Assembly: GCA_052034255.1 (NCBI GenBank)
Contig: JBPOIU010000017.1
Coordinates: forward strand, 1 to 64,000
Reading direction: 5' to 3'
DNA length: 64,000 nt
Source of the DNA: JADJEK01 sp052034255
GTDB taxonomy: Bacteria; Planctomycetota; B15-G4; JADJEK01
Positions 1 to 9,450 of the stretch are shown piece by piece. The notes below the pieces were generated by a model, which saw only the letters and a program-made list of their open reading frames with translations, had not been told where the DNA came from and did no database searches. Within the stretch, counting starts at the first letter, position 1. Each line of letters begins with the position of its first letter. Made by a program: the position numbers and the translations under genes.

Positions 1-136
1 CGGTGTGTGCTTGGTGGGGGCCGCCGGGTGGGCCCCGCCCGTTTCCTTCCGGCGCCCCCCGTTGTCGTGGGGGTCCTCGGGGGGGGGGCCCTGGGGGCCG
101 CCGCCCGCCGCCCCCCCCGTGCCGGCCGCACAGGCC
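1..136. other. GC-homopolymer-rich edge, no gene seen
   Basis: This stretch follows the stop codon of the exonuclease gene. It is almost purely G and C, with a run of ten G and another of eight C. Open frames here give only low-complexity Gly/Pro/Arg translations. It may be intergenic DNA or a poorly resolved contig end; no feature can be supported. Confidence 0.5.
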
Positions 137-844
137 TCACCCCCACATCGGCAACAGCGTGCCCTCGAGCTTGCGGTAGAGCTGCGCGGTGGCGCGCGAA
201 TCGCGCAGGCAGTACTCCGCGATCTCGTCGATGCGACCCGCCTTGTAGAACGTGCCGACCTGGCTGCCGTCGATGCCTTGCTCCTTCGGGCTCACGAGCC
301 CGAAACGGCGGCACCAGAAGTCGAGCGACATGCGCTCCTGCGCGGCGCCGAAGAACGTCAGCACTTCCGCCAGATCGCAGTGTGCGTTGATCGCATAGCG
401 GTTCGCGAGCAGTTGCCGGCTCGGCCGCAACCCGAGCAACGCCGATCGGATGTACAGGTACGGCAGATCGAACGAGCGCCCGTTGTAGGTCACGCATCGC
501 CCGAACGAATCGAGCAGCTGCCAGAACTGCGTGAGCATGTCGCGCTCGGTGCCGCGGAACACGCGGGTCGCGCCCGGCGCGGTATCGACCCACCCACCGC
601 TGCCTTCGTAGAGGATCGCCGATTGATCGGAGATCACGTTGACCATGCCGATCACGATGATGCGTCCCGTCCCTGGCGACAGCGCGAGGTTCTCCCGCGC
701 CAGGACTTCCGGCGCCGCCGTCGAGCCCGGGTCGTGCACCAATTTGCGCGTCTGCCGCCCGATGAGGTACTTGCGGATCGACTCGTCGAGTTCGGTCCAC
801 TCTTCGCCGACGGTCTCGAGGTCGAGCGCGATGGGAGGCTTCAT
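137..844 (-). CDS. PolB-type 3'-5' exonuclease (RNase H fold)
   Basis: 235 aa. The acidic exonuclease motifs are visible: DLETVG at residues 8-13, VTYNGRSFDLPYL in the middle, and YCLRDSRATAQLY near the C-terminus. These match the ExoI, ExoII and ExoIII blocks of the predicted exonuclease family related to the proofreading domain of DNA polymerase B. The likely activity is removal of nucleotides from 3' DNA ends in the cytoplasm; the substrate is not known. It is the last gene of a minus-strand run, 36 bp after the ABC ATPase. The ATG start gives MKPPIALDLETVG, placing the first motif at the expected position. Confidence 0.75.
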   Translation of the reverse strand: MKPPIALDLETVGEEWTELDESIRKYLIGRQTRKLVHDPGSTAAPEVLARENLALSPGTGRIIVIGMVNVISDQSAILYEGSGGWVDTAPGATRVFRGTERDMLTQFWQLLDSFGRCVTYNGRSFDLPYLYIRSALLGLRPSRQLLANRYAINAHCDLAEVLTFFGAAQERMSLDFWCRRFGLVSPKEQGIDGSQVGTFYKAGRIDEIAEYCLRDSRATAQLYRKLEGTLLPMWG

Positions 845-880
845 GCGGTCACTTTCGTCAGGGACGCGAACCGCGAAAGT

Positions 881-1942
881 CTACTGATGTCCCGCGGGAG
901 ATCGCGCGGCTTCGTTGGTACTGCCATACATCCTGCGCACCACCTCTTCGATCGAGGCTTCTTCGATCGAGACGTCGGCGATCGCGAACTTGCCCATCAC
1001 CGCGCGAATGAGCTCGGCCGGTGATTTCGCGGCGCGCTCGAAACTCGCGCGGAATCGGCGCGGCCCGATTTGCTCCCATTCCACGCCGTTGCCGCCCACC
1101 GCCGCACGCACGGAGTCGAGAGGGATCTCCTCGGCGACGTCGATCCCGACGTGCATGCGCCCCGCGTAGCGCGTCTTCATCTCGCTCAGCGCACCGTCGA
1201 ACAGGATCTTGCCGCGGTCGATGACGATCACCCGCCGACACAGCTCCTCGATGTCGCGCAGATCGTGTGTCGTCAGCAGGATCGTCGTCGAGAACGTCTT
1301 GTTGATCTCCTTCAGGAACGCGCGGATCGAGTCCTTCGCGACCACGTCCAGGCCGATCGTCGGTTCGTCGAGGAACAGGATCGGTGGTGCGTGCAGCAGA
1401 CTCGCCGCGATGTCGCAGCGCATGCGCTGTCCAAGAGAGAGCTTGCGCACGGGCGTGTGCAGTAGTGGTTTCAGCTCGAGGATCGCGTCGAGTCGGTCGA
1501 GCCGCTCGGCGAGTGTCTTGTCGTCGACCTCGTAGATCTTGCCGAGCAGCCGGAACGACTCGATCGCCGCGATGTCCCACCAAAGTTGCGTGCGCTGACC
1601 GAACACCACTCCGATCCGCTTCGCGAACGCCCGTCGATTCGCATGCGGCACCAAACCGTCGACGTTCAACGCGCCGGACGTCGGAACCAGGATGCCGGTC
1701 AGCATCTTGATCGTCGTGGACTTGCCCGCGCCGTTCTGGCCGATGTAGCCGACGATCTCCCCGCGCGCGACGTCGAACGAGATGCCATCCACGGCCGCGA
1801 GCGTCCGCGACTTGCGATGCACGAGATCGAGCAGAGCGCCCTTCACGCCTTCGCGGCGATCGAAGACGGAGAACGTCTTCGTCAGATTCGCGACGTGGAT
1901 CAGCATGCGGTGCGCGTCGTGCGTTTCATCCACCCGTGACAC
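881..1942 (-). CDS. ABC-2 type transporter ATP-binding protein
   Basis: 353 aa ATPase subunit of an ABC transporter. Walker A is GQNGAGKST, the signature is LSLGQRMR, and Walker B runs into LFLDEPTIGLD, followed by the switch histidine in TTHDLRD. The N-terminal insert before Walker A (VFDRREGVKGALLDLVHRKSRTLAA) and the C-terminal regulatory tail are typical of the NatA/COG4586 type used with ABC-2 permeases. No permease is seen beside it; it may lie elsewhere. The GTG at 1942 overlaps the stop of the upstream lipoprotein gene. An ATG 12 codons inside (1906) is an equally good start, giving MLIHVANLTKTF. Neither has a clear ribosome binding site, which suggests translational coupling. Confidence 0.85.
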   Translation of the reverse strand: MSRVDETHDAHRMLIHVANLTKTFSVFDRREGVKGALLDLVHRKSRTLAAVDGISFDVARGEIVGYIGQNGAGKSTTIKMLTGILVPTSGALNVDGLVPHANRRAFAKRIGVVFGQRTQLWWDIAAIESFRLLGKIYEVDDKTLAERLDRLDAILELKPLLHTPVRKLSLGQRMRCDIAASLLHAPPILFLDEPTIGLDVVAKDSIRAFLKEINKTFSTTILLTTHDLRDIEELCRRVIVIDRGKILFDGALSEMKTRYAGRMHVGIDVAEEIPLDSVRAAVGGNGVEWEQIGPRRFRASFERAAKSPAELIRAVMGKFAIADVSIEEASIEEVVRRMYGSTNEAARSPAGHQ

Positions 1943-2789
1943 GAAGCACGAGCACCGCCTGTTGGCTGCCCGAGCTGGTGGTCCGCGAGAACAGCGTCGT
2001 CGTGACGTCGTTGTGCTCCTGCGCGTGGTTCGCGATCAGGAATGGTTGACCGATGGGCGCGACGACCGTCGTCGTCATGCTCGTCACCTTGACCGTCTCG
2101 CCGGCCTTGCCGAGCGCCGAGAACACCGGCGTCAACGAGACTTGCGCGAGCCCCTGTCCGGCCGGACGCACCAGGACTTCCATCGAAGTGCCGACCATTT
2201 GTCCGGACGGGAAGATCACGACGCCCGTGGCGCCGGGCACCGAGAACGGCGCCGCGTACCGCACTTCGCCGACCTGGATGCTCGCCGGATAGTCGGCGAC
2301 GGTCACGAGCATCAGTTGCTCACGCGAGCTGCTCTTCGAGTTCTTCAACGCCACGTTCAGGCTGGCGGAGAAGTTGCCCTTCGTGACACCGACGCGCATG
2401 CCGCCCGGCACGCTCGGTGGTGCGCCTCCGGCGACGGTCCAATGCTCGTCGGCGTACGCGAACATGCCGTCGATCGCGAGCGAGTCATTGGCGTCGACCC
2501 AGATGCGCTCGACGTCGATCCGATAGTTGCCGTCGGGCAGCGGCAGGTTGCGCGCCGCCTCGATGTCCTTCATCGCCTTGTCGAACGGGTCACCCGCATC
2601 GGCCGCCGCCGTCCCCGCGCGTGCACCACCGCCCTGCCCCGTCCCTTGCGGGACGCCTGCACCCGACGCCGGGCTCGACTGCGACAGCGGCGGCGGCGAG
2701 CCGGTTTCGTCGTAGTGGTACGACTTGCACCCGACGGCGAGCGCCAGCGCGGCGCAAAGCGCGCCCAGAACGATGCGTCCGGCATTCAT
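1926..2789 (-). CDS. Hypothetical lipoprotein
   Basis: 287 aa. It begins with a short charged N-terminus and hydrophobic stretch ending in LAVGC, a lipobox with Cys21 as the probable lipidation site. A Gly/Pro/Ser/Ala-rich linker (residues about 30-75) precedes a beta-rich domain. The rest has no motif I recognise. Its start overlaps the stop of the upstream TPR gene by four bases (ATGA) and its end overlaps the ABC ATPase start, so the three are co-translated. It may be an exported partner of the ABC system, but that rests on position only. Confidence 0.7.
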   Translation of the reverse strand: MNAGRIVLGALCAALALAVGCKSYHYDETGSPPPLSQSSPASGAGVPQGTGQGGGARAGTAAADAGDPFDKAMKDIEAARNLPLPDGNYRIDVERIWVDANDSLAIDGMFAYADEHWTVAGGAPPSVPGGMRVGVTKGNFSASLNVALKNSKSSSREQLMLVTVADYPASIQVGEVRYAAPFSVPGATGVVIFPSGQMVGTSMEVLVRPAGQGLAQVSLTPVFSALGKAGETVKVTSMTTTVVAPIGQPFLIANHAQEHNDVTTTLFSRTTSSGSQQAVLVLRVTGG

Positions 2790-3289
2790 TGCGCGTCACC
2801 CCATTGCTCGGGCTTGTGGATGTGCGTGTCGCCGCGCTTCAGCAGGCGGATGCGCTGCTCGGCATCCACCTTGTGCGTCTCGAGCAGCCACTTCATCTCC
2901 TTGTCGCCACCCGTGTCGAAGCTCGACAGTTGCGCGAGGAACGTCTCGTACTGCGCGATGCCCACGTCGAGCTTGCCGGTCAGCACGTGCGCGTGCGCGA
3001 GCAGGAACCGTGTCGGCGGCGCACCCTTCGTCCAATGCGTCGGCTTCGCGTTCAGCACGGTTTCGAGCAGGGGCAGCGCGTCGCGCCCGTTTTCCTCGAG
3101 GTCGAGCATCGTGCTCGCGAGCTTCACCTTGGCGTCGAGGTCGTTCGGATTGGCATCGACCGCCGCCTTGGCGTGCGCCTTCGCCAGGGCGATCGCGGCG
3201 GCGCGCTTGCGCGCCGGGGCCTTCAACTGCCAAGCGATGGCGAGACCGGCCACGACGAGGAAACCGGCCACCAGGATGTAGATCAGCAT
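2786..3289 (-). CDS. Membrane-anchored TPR-like protein
   Basis: 167 aa. A single N-terminal transmembrane helix (about residues 3-22, LIYILVAGFLVVAGLAIAWQL) is followed by alpha-helical repeats of TPR type, such as AAAIALAKAHAKAAVDANPNDLDAKVKLA. The usual role is scaffolding of a membrane complex; no partner is known. It is the first gene of the minus-strand run, and the upstream gap to the divergent carbamoyltransferase probably holds promoters for both. Confidence 0.65.
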   Translation of the reverse strand: MLIYILVAGFLVVAGLAIAWQLKAPARKRAAAIALAKAHAKAAVDANPNDLDAKVKLASTMLDLEENGRDALPLLETVLNAKPTHWTKGAPPTRFLLAHAHVLTGKLDVGIAQYETFLAQLSSFDTGGDKEMKWLLETHKVDAEQRIRLLKRGDTHIHKPEQWGDAQ

Positions 3290-3464
3290 GCGGACTCCAG
3301 CGATCCCCCCGCGATGGGTTCGCGGAACGGGCCCGGGATTCTATCCTCGGCTCCGGAAGTCCCCCGCGAGCCGTGGCGAGCCCGGACAAAAAGTCGGTCT
3401 CCCGCCGCGCGCCTTCGTGTACGTCATGGCCTTTTCGCCGTCGTTCCGAGCTTCGAGGTCTCCC

Positions 3465-4514
3465 GTGTCCCTCCAATACCGTGGTCGCCATTTCCTGAAC
3501 TCCCTCGATTTCGCTCCGGCCGAGCTGCGCACGCTCGTCGAAGTCGCGCTCCGCATGAAGCGCGGCGCCGAGCGCGGCCACCTGCCCGGGCGCATCCTGG
3601 CGCTGTTGTTCTTCAACGCGTCGGTCCGCACGCGCGTGTCTTGCGAGACCGCGATGGCGCGGCTCGGCGGCAACGCGATCGCGCTGACGCCCGGCCGCGA
3701 CACCTGGAATTTCGAGGATCGCGACGGCGTCGTCATGGACCAGAACGCGCAGGAACACGTGCGCGAACTGTCGCCGGTCGTGACCTCGATGGTCGACGCC
3801 GTCGGCATCCGCAAGTGCGACCTCATCACGGTCGGCGACGCGAAGACCGCCGTCACCGAGTCCTACGCGGAGCTGAAGAAGGACTCGTTCATCCATGCGT
3901 TCGCGCGGTTCTCGAAGAAGCCGGTGCTGAACCTCGAATCGAACGCGGCGCACCCGCTCCAACACTTGGCCGACATGGCGACGCTGGTCGAGAAGCTCGG
4001 CGAGCCGCGCGGCAAGAAGTACGTGCTGTCGTGGGCCTGGCACCCGAAATCACTGCCGGTCGCGACGCCGCACTCGCAGATGCTCGCCGCCGCCGACCTC
4101 GGCATGGACGTCACGATCCTGCACCCGCCGGGCTACGACCTCGATCCCGAGTACGTCGGCGCCGCCACGCAGCGCGCGCGTCAGCTCGGCGGCAACGTCA
4201 CGGTCACGCACGACGTCGACGGCGCGTACAAGGACGCCAAGGCGGTCTGCGTGAAGTCGTGGGGATCCTTGCAGTACTACGGCCGCTTCGACGAAGAGAC
4301 CGCGGCGAAGAAGTCGTTGCGCAGCTCGTGGATCTGCGACGAATCGAAGATGGCGCGCACGGCCGACGGCATCTTCATGCATTGCCTGCCGGCCCGCCGC
4401 AACGTGGTCGTCACCGATGGCGTGCTCGACTCGAAGCGTTCCGTCGTGGTCGACCAGGCCGAGAACCGGCTGTGGACGGTGATGGCGCTGTTGAAAGAAC
4501 TGATCGGCGGCTGA
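3465..4514 (+). CDS. argF': N-acyl-ornithine carbamoyltransferase (AOTCase/SOTCase type)
   Basis: 349 aa member of the aspartate/ornithine carbamoyltransferase family, which moves the carbamoyl group of carbamoyl phosphate to an ornithine derivative in arginine synthesis. The carbamoyl-phosphate loop is SVRTR (residues 53-57). The C-terminal HCLPARRNVVVTD is of the acetyl/succinyl-ornithine kind rather than the HCLPA.H seen in ordinary ornithine transcarbamylase. LNLESNAAHPLQH carries the second substrate-binding HPxQ block. The GTG start at 3465 is chosen because GAGG lies seven bases upstream and homologues begin just before the equivalent of GRHFL; an in-frame ATG at 3426 is the alternative. 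Whether the substrate is acetyl- or succinyl-ornithine cannot be settled by reading. Confidence 0.8.
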   Translation: MSLQYRGRHFLNSLDFAPAELRTLVEVALRMKRGAERGHLPGRILALLFFNASVRTRVSCETAMARLGGNAIALTPGRDTWNFEDRDGVVMDQNAQEHVRELSPVVTSMVDAVGIRKCDLITVGDAKTAVTESYAELKKDSFIHAFARFSKKPVLNLESNAAHPLQHLADMATLVEKLGEPRGKKYVLSWAWHPKSLPVATPHSQMLAAADLGMDVTILHPPGYDLDPEYVGAATQRARQLGGNVTVTHDVDGAYKDAKAVCVKSWGSLQYYGRFDEETAAKKSLRSSWICDESKMARTADGIFMHCLPARRNVVVTDGVLDSKRSVVVDQAENRLWTVMALLKELIGG

Positions 4515-4517
4515 TCG

Positions 4518-5057
4518 ATGGGATTCTTCGACCGCTGGCGCGCGCGGAAGGACGACATCCACGTGCGTTGCGGGATGTGCCGCGTCGAGACCGACTACCC
4601 GCTCGCGCAACGCGGTCAGTTCGTGTTCCACTCGTGCGATTCGGACGTGTTCGTCGAACGCGACGACCCGACCGCGACGGCGGCGGCGCTCGATCTGTTC
4701 GTGCGCGCGTTCGCCAGCGGAACGCTCGGCGAGGCCGAGCGCGTCGCGGCGCGCGATCGCTTGCTCTACGAACTCGGCGAGGCTCCCATCGCCGGGCTCG
4801 AGGACGTGCTGTGGCGCATGAAGTACGCGCCGCGCGAGACCTGGCCGTTCCCCGAGTTCGCCACGCGCTTCGCGACTCCCGACGCGCATCCGCGCATCGA
4901 CTGGAGCAACGAACTCGAGATGTTCCTTCACCGCATGAAGAAGTACGCGATCACGAAGCGTCAGCTCGCGGCGGTCGGACCCGACGCGCAGGGCATCCTG
5001 CGCGACAAACTCGAACGCTTGAAGACCGCGCCGCTGGTGCCCCTCGAAGAGGACTGA
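4518..5057 (+). CDS. Hypothetical protein with N-terminal CxxC motif
   Basis: 179 aa soluble protein starting three bases after the carbamoyltransferase stop, so the two are probably co-transcribed. The N-terminal segment CGMC (residues 17-20) followed by Cys40 could form part of a small zinc site, though only three cysteines are seen. The remainder is helical and charged with no family I recognise. Confidence 0.65.
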   Translation: MGFFDRWRARKDDIHVRCGMCRVETDYPLAQRGQFVFHSCDSDVFVERDDPTATAAALDLFVRAFASGTLGEAERVAARDRLLYELGEAPIAGLEDVLWRMKYAPRETWPFPEFATRFATPDAHPRIDWSNELEMFLHRMKKYAITKRQLAAVGPDAQGILRDKLERLKTAPLVPLEED

Positions 5058-5102
5058 CGTCGACCTCGCACCGCCGCTTCGCGACGAACGAACGACCCTC
5101 GA

Positions 5103-5912
5103 TCAACCCAAACCCATGCCTTCCACGCCTTCCTCGTCGAAGCCGAGGAAGTGACCGAGCTCGTGATACAGCGTGATGCGGATCTGCTCGCGCAGCTCGT
5201 CGTGGTCGATGCAGGTCCGTTCCAAATTGCGCTGGAAGACGTGGATCGTCGGTGGCGGTCCGGCCGGCAACTCATGTTCCCCGTCGAGCAATGACAGCCC
5301 GGTGAACAACCCGAGGATGTCCGGCGCCACCTCGGCCGGATCGCCTTCGCGTGCGAGTTCCCGCGTCGGGAATGGCTCGACGACGAGGCGCACCGCATCC
5401 AGCGCGCGCTGGAACTCGTCGGGCAAGTCGCCGATCGCTTCGTGCAGGACTTGATCGAAGTCCTCCGGCGAGAGGTGCGGGATCGGCGGCGCCGATTCCG
5501 GATCGAGCGCCGACGCCTCTTGCATCAGTCGCTCGCCACGTTCCGCATCGCCGAGCAACTCGGCGCAGAACGACAACCGCTCGAGGACTCCAGCGCCGCG
5601 CTCCTGCTCGGCCAATGCTTCGAACGCCGCCTGTGCGTCGGTGATCCGCCATTCGCGCAACAGCAGCTCACCGTGGGTCCACAGCAGATCGGGATCGTCG
5701 TCCTCCATCCCGAGGTCACGCGCGCGATCCAACGCACGTCGTGCCCCGCCGAGGTCGTTCGTCAAGCAGCGCGCGGCGGCTTCCAGCAGCGAGCGCGCGG
5801 GATCGTCGCCGCTCAAGCGCTTGATCAGACGCAGGCTCTGCTCGGGATCCCCGTCGTCGAGGGCTGCCCAGGCGTCGTCGAGGACATCGTCGCGGTCGTT
5901 GAACTTTGGCAT
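5103..5912 (-). CDS. Zincin-like metallopeptidase with helical-repeat N-terminus
   Basis: 269 aa. The first two thirds are TPR-like helical repeats (DDAWAALDDGDPEQSLRLIKRL and further units). The C-terminal domain ends in ITLYHELGHFLGFDEEG, the HExxH zinc motif of the small bacterial zincin family, preceded by the conserved DGEHELPAGPPPTIHVFQRNLER block. The family is presumed to be metalloproteases; substrates are unknown. The ATG at 5912 is preferred because the open frame upstream of it reads as basic non-coding sequence. It is convergent with the preceding gene and divergent from nrfH. Confidence 0.75.
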   Translation of the reverse strand: MPKFNDRDDVLDDAWAALDDGDPEQSLRLIKRLSGDDPARSLLEAAARCLTNDLGGARRALDRARDLGMEDDDPDLLWTHGELLLREWRITDAQAAFEALAEQERGAGVLERLSFCAELLGDAERGERLMQEASALDPESAPPIPHLSPEDFDQVLHEAIGDLPDEFQRALDAVRLVVEPFPTRELAREGDPAEVAPDILGLFTGLSLLDGEHELPAGPPPTIHVFQRNLERTCIDHDELREQIRITLYHELGHFLGFDEEGVEGMGLG

Positions 5913-6117
5913 GACGCACAGACTGCCACTCGCGCGCGAGTTTCGAAACAGCCACGTTCGCGACGTTCCACCCACGGCGCCGCGAAAACATTCCCGCAGA
6001 ATCGACGATTTCGGCCGTCGGGGCGGTAAAAGCTGCGCCTGTGGGAATGGCCCGCGGGGTGCTCGGATCGACGCGGTGTTGCGACCCGCTCGGGCCGCGA
6101 AGGCGAGGGAACGAATC

Positions 6118-6576
6118 GTGGGCTGGACGAAGACCAAGGTCCTGGCGTCGCTCGGTTGTTTGTTCGGGGTCGCGGCGGGAGCGGGCGTCTACACGTTCGA
6201 CTACGCCGAAGGGACTTCGTACCTCTCGAACGACCCGCGGGCCTGCGTGAACTGCCACGTCATGCGGGACGAGTTCGACGCTTGGCAGAAGAGCAGCCAC
6301 CACGCCACCGCGACCTGCAACGACTGCCACGTGCCCGTCGACTTCCTCGGCAAGTACCTGACGAAGGTCGAACACGGCTGGCGTCATTCCAAGGCGTTCA
6401 CGACCGGTTCGTTCCACGAGCCGATCCAGATCACCGACTCGAGCCTCGCGGTGGTCCAGGACAACTGCGTGCGCTGCCACGGCGGACTGGTGCACGCGAT
6501 CCAGACCGACGCGCACGGCGAGCGCGCGAACTGCACTCATTGCCACGGTGGTGTCGGCCATGGCGCCGCGCACTGA
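6118..6576 (+). CDS. nrfH: NrfH-type tetrahaem membrane quinol dehydrogenase
   Basis: 152 aa NapC/NirT-type cytochrome that takes electrons from menaquinol and passes them to NrfA. An N-terminal signal-anchor helix (VLASLGCLFGVAAGAGVYTF) is followed by four haem c motifs: CVNCH (43), CNDCH (67), CVRCH (117) and CTHCH (139). Length and four haems fit NrfH. The GTG start at 6118 has a GAGG-containing ribosome binding site just upstream; the longer upstream frame reads as non-coding. It sits directly before nrfA, the standard nrfHA arrangement outside gammaproteobacteria. Confidence 0.9.
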   Translation: MGWTKTKVLASLGCLFGVAAGAGVYTFDYAEGTSYLSNDPRACVNCHVMRDEFDAWQKSSHHATATCNDCHVPVDFLGKYLTKVEHGWRHSKAFTTGSFHEPIQITDSSLAVVQDNCVRCHGGLVHAIQTDAHGERANCTHCHGGVGHGAAH

Positions 6577-6628
6577 ACTCGTGACCGAATCGATCCTCGA
6601 AGCGACCGGAGTGAAGGAGATGGAACGC

Positions 6629-8077
<1,449 letters not shown>

Positions 8078-8157
8078 GGCGAGCGACCGGGTCATCGACC
8101 GCGGCTTTCGCTCCCGGTCGCGGACACCCGAGTGACGCCATCCGGGCGATCGCGTAG

Positions 8158-8196
8158 AACCGTCCTCGCGGTGCCGTGCGCGCCGCGAGGACGGTT
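8158..8196 (+). terminator. Hairpin terminator after nrfHA
   Basis: A perfect 14-bp inverted repeat (8158-8171 with 8183-8196) with an 11-base loop, followed by GCTTT. It lies 80 bp after the nrfA stop and ends just before the GNAT start, so it most likely ends the nrfHA transcript; it could also act as a leader hairpin for the next gene. Confidence 0.6.
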
Positions 8197-8203
8197 GCTT
8201 TCC

Positions 8204-8683
8204 ATGCTCACGATCCGCCCCGCGACTCCCGCCGATGCCGCGCTCATCCACCGCTTCGTCTCGGAGCTCGCGCTCTACGAACGCGAACCGCAGTCCGTGA
8301 CCGCGAAGCCGGAGGACTACCGCCGGCAACTCGCCGAGAAGCACCCGCCATTCGAGTGCCTCATCGCGGAATGGGACGGCGAGGCCGCGGGCTTCGCGCT
8401 GTTCTTCCACAACTACTCGACGTGGAAGGGCAAGAAGGGCCTCTACCTCGAGGACCTGTACGTCACGCCGATCATGCGCGGGAAAGGGATCGGCGAGGAG
8501 CTGCTGCGCCACCTCGCAAAGCTCGCGCTCGATCGCGACTGTGCGCGGTTCGAGTGGGCCGTGCTCGACTGGAATACGCCCGCGATCGGTTTCTACGAGA
8601 AGCTCGGCGCCAAACCGATGAGCGAGTGGACGGTGTTCCGCATCGCCGGCGATCAGCTGAAGGCGCTCGCGAACGGCGATTGA
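8204..8683 (+). CDS. GNAT N-acetyltransferase, diamine/thialysine type
   Basis: 159 aa single GNAT domain. LYLEDLYVTPIMRGKGIGEELLRHLAKLA is the acetyl-CoA binding motif A (R/QxxGxG/A). CARFEWAVLDWNTPAIGFYEKLGAKPMSEW is motif B, close to the spermidine/spermine and thialysine acetyltransferases (SAT1/SAT2), as is FFHNYSTWKGKKG. The expected reaction is acetylation of a diamine or lysine analogue. The start MLTIRPATPAD at 8204 fits the family. It is convergent with the carbonic anhydrase gene, 21 bp apart. Confidence 0.82.
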   Translation: MLTIRPATPADAALIHRFVSELALYEREPQSVTAKPEDYRRQLAEKHPPFECLIAEWDGEAAGFALFFHNYSTWKGKKGLYLEDLYVTPIMRGKGIGEELLRHLAKLALDRDCARFEWAVLDWNTPAIGFYEKLGAKPMSEWTVFRIAGDQLKALANGD

Positions 8684-8704
8684 TTGAATGGCCTCCTGCG
8701 CGTG

Positions 8705-9325
8705 CTACGCGCTGAGGTCACGCCACGCCTTCGTGACGTCGTCGTGTTCGAACACGCGGCCGGTTTCGATCTCGAACGTCCATCCATGCAGTCGGATCGC
8801 CTTCGCCGCAAGGCGATCCTGGACGCACGGGAACGTGCGCAGGTTCTCGAGCGCGAGCACGACGTTGGTCTTGACCGCGCGATCGACGCGCTCGGCTTCG
8901 GTCAGCTCGGGTCCGAGATCGTGGACGCGCCGGCGGACGTCGTCGGAGAAACCGACCCAGTCGCGGACCGCGGGCAGGTCACGCACGCGGTCGGGCTCGA
9001 GGATCGCGCGCATCGCGCCGCAGTGCGAATGTCCGCAGACGATGACGTCGGAGATCGGCAACTGGGTGACCGCGAACTCGATGCTGGCCGTGACGCCGCC
9101 GACGTACGTGCCGTAGCGCGGCACGATGTTGCCGGCGACGCGCACGATGAACAGCTCGCCGGGTCCGACGTCGAGCAGTGTTTCGAACGGGACGCGTGAG
9201 TCCGCGCACCCGATCAACAGGGTGCGCGGCTGTTGGCCGTCCTTCACCAGCGATTCGAACCGGGTCCGAAGCGCGGGGAAGACGTGCGAGCGGAAACGAC
9301 GAATGCCTTGGAGGATGCGTTCCAT
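8705..9325 (-). CDS. Beta-class carbonic anhydrase
   Basis: 206 aa. Zinc ligands are visible as Cys40 and Asp42 in CADSR and His99 and Cys102 in HSHCGAM, the signature of beta-carbonic anhydrases, which interconvert CO2 and bicarbonate. Length is normal for the family. The start MERILQGIRRFR at 9325 is chosen by similarity to family N-termini; an ATG at 9340 is also possible. It is divergent from the sigma-factor fusion gene. Confidence 0.9.
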   Translation of the reverse strand: MERILQGIRRFRSHVFPALRTRFESLVKDGQQPRTLLIGCADSRVPFETLLDVGPGELFIVRVAGNIVPRYGTYVGGVTASIEFAVTQLPISDVIVCGHSHCGAMRAILEPDRVRDLPAVRDWVGFSDDVRRRVHDLGPELTEAERVDRAVKTNVVLALENLRTFPCVQDRLAAKAIRLHGWTFEIETGRVFEHDDVTKAWRDLSA

Positions 9326-9450
9326 GTGGGCGCAAGGCATAGCACGACGCGCCCCATCCGGCGAACATTCATTCGCGAGCGACGAAGGCCCCATTTGCGT
9401 CGGAATCTCGCAACCCGAAACCACCGCGGCGGCACTTCGATTCTCGAGCC

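Noticed and set aside
2417..5176. Long plus-strand open frame antisense and out of phase to real genes
   Set aside because: Translation is Arg/Ala/Pro-rich without domains and crosses several well-supported genes; high GC makes stop codons rare in shadow frames.
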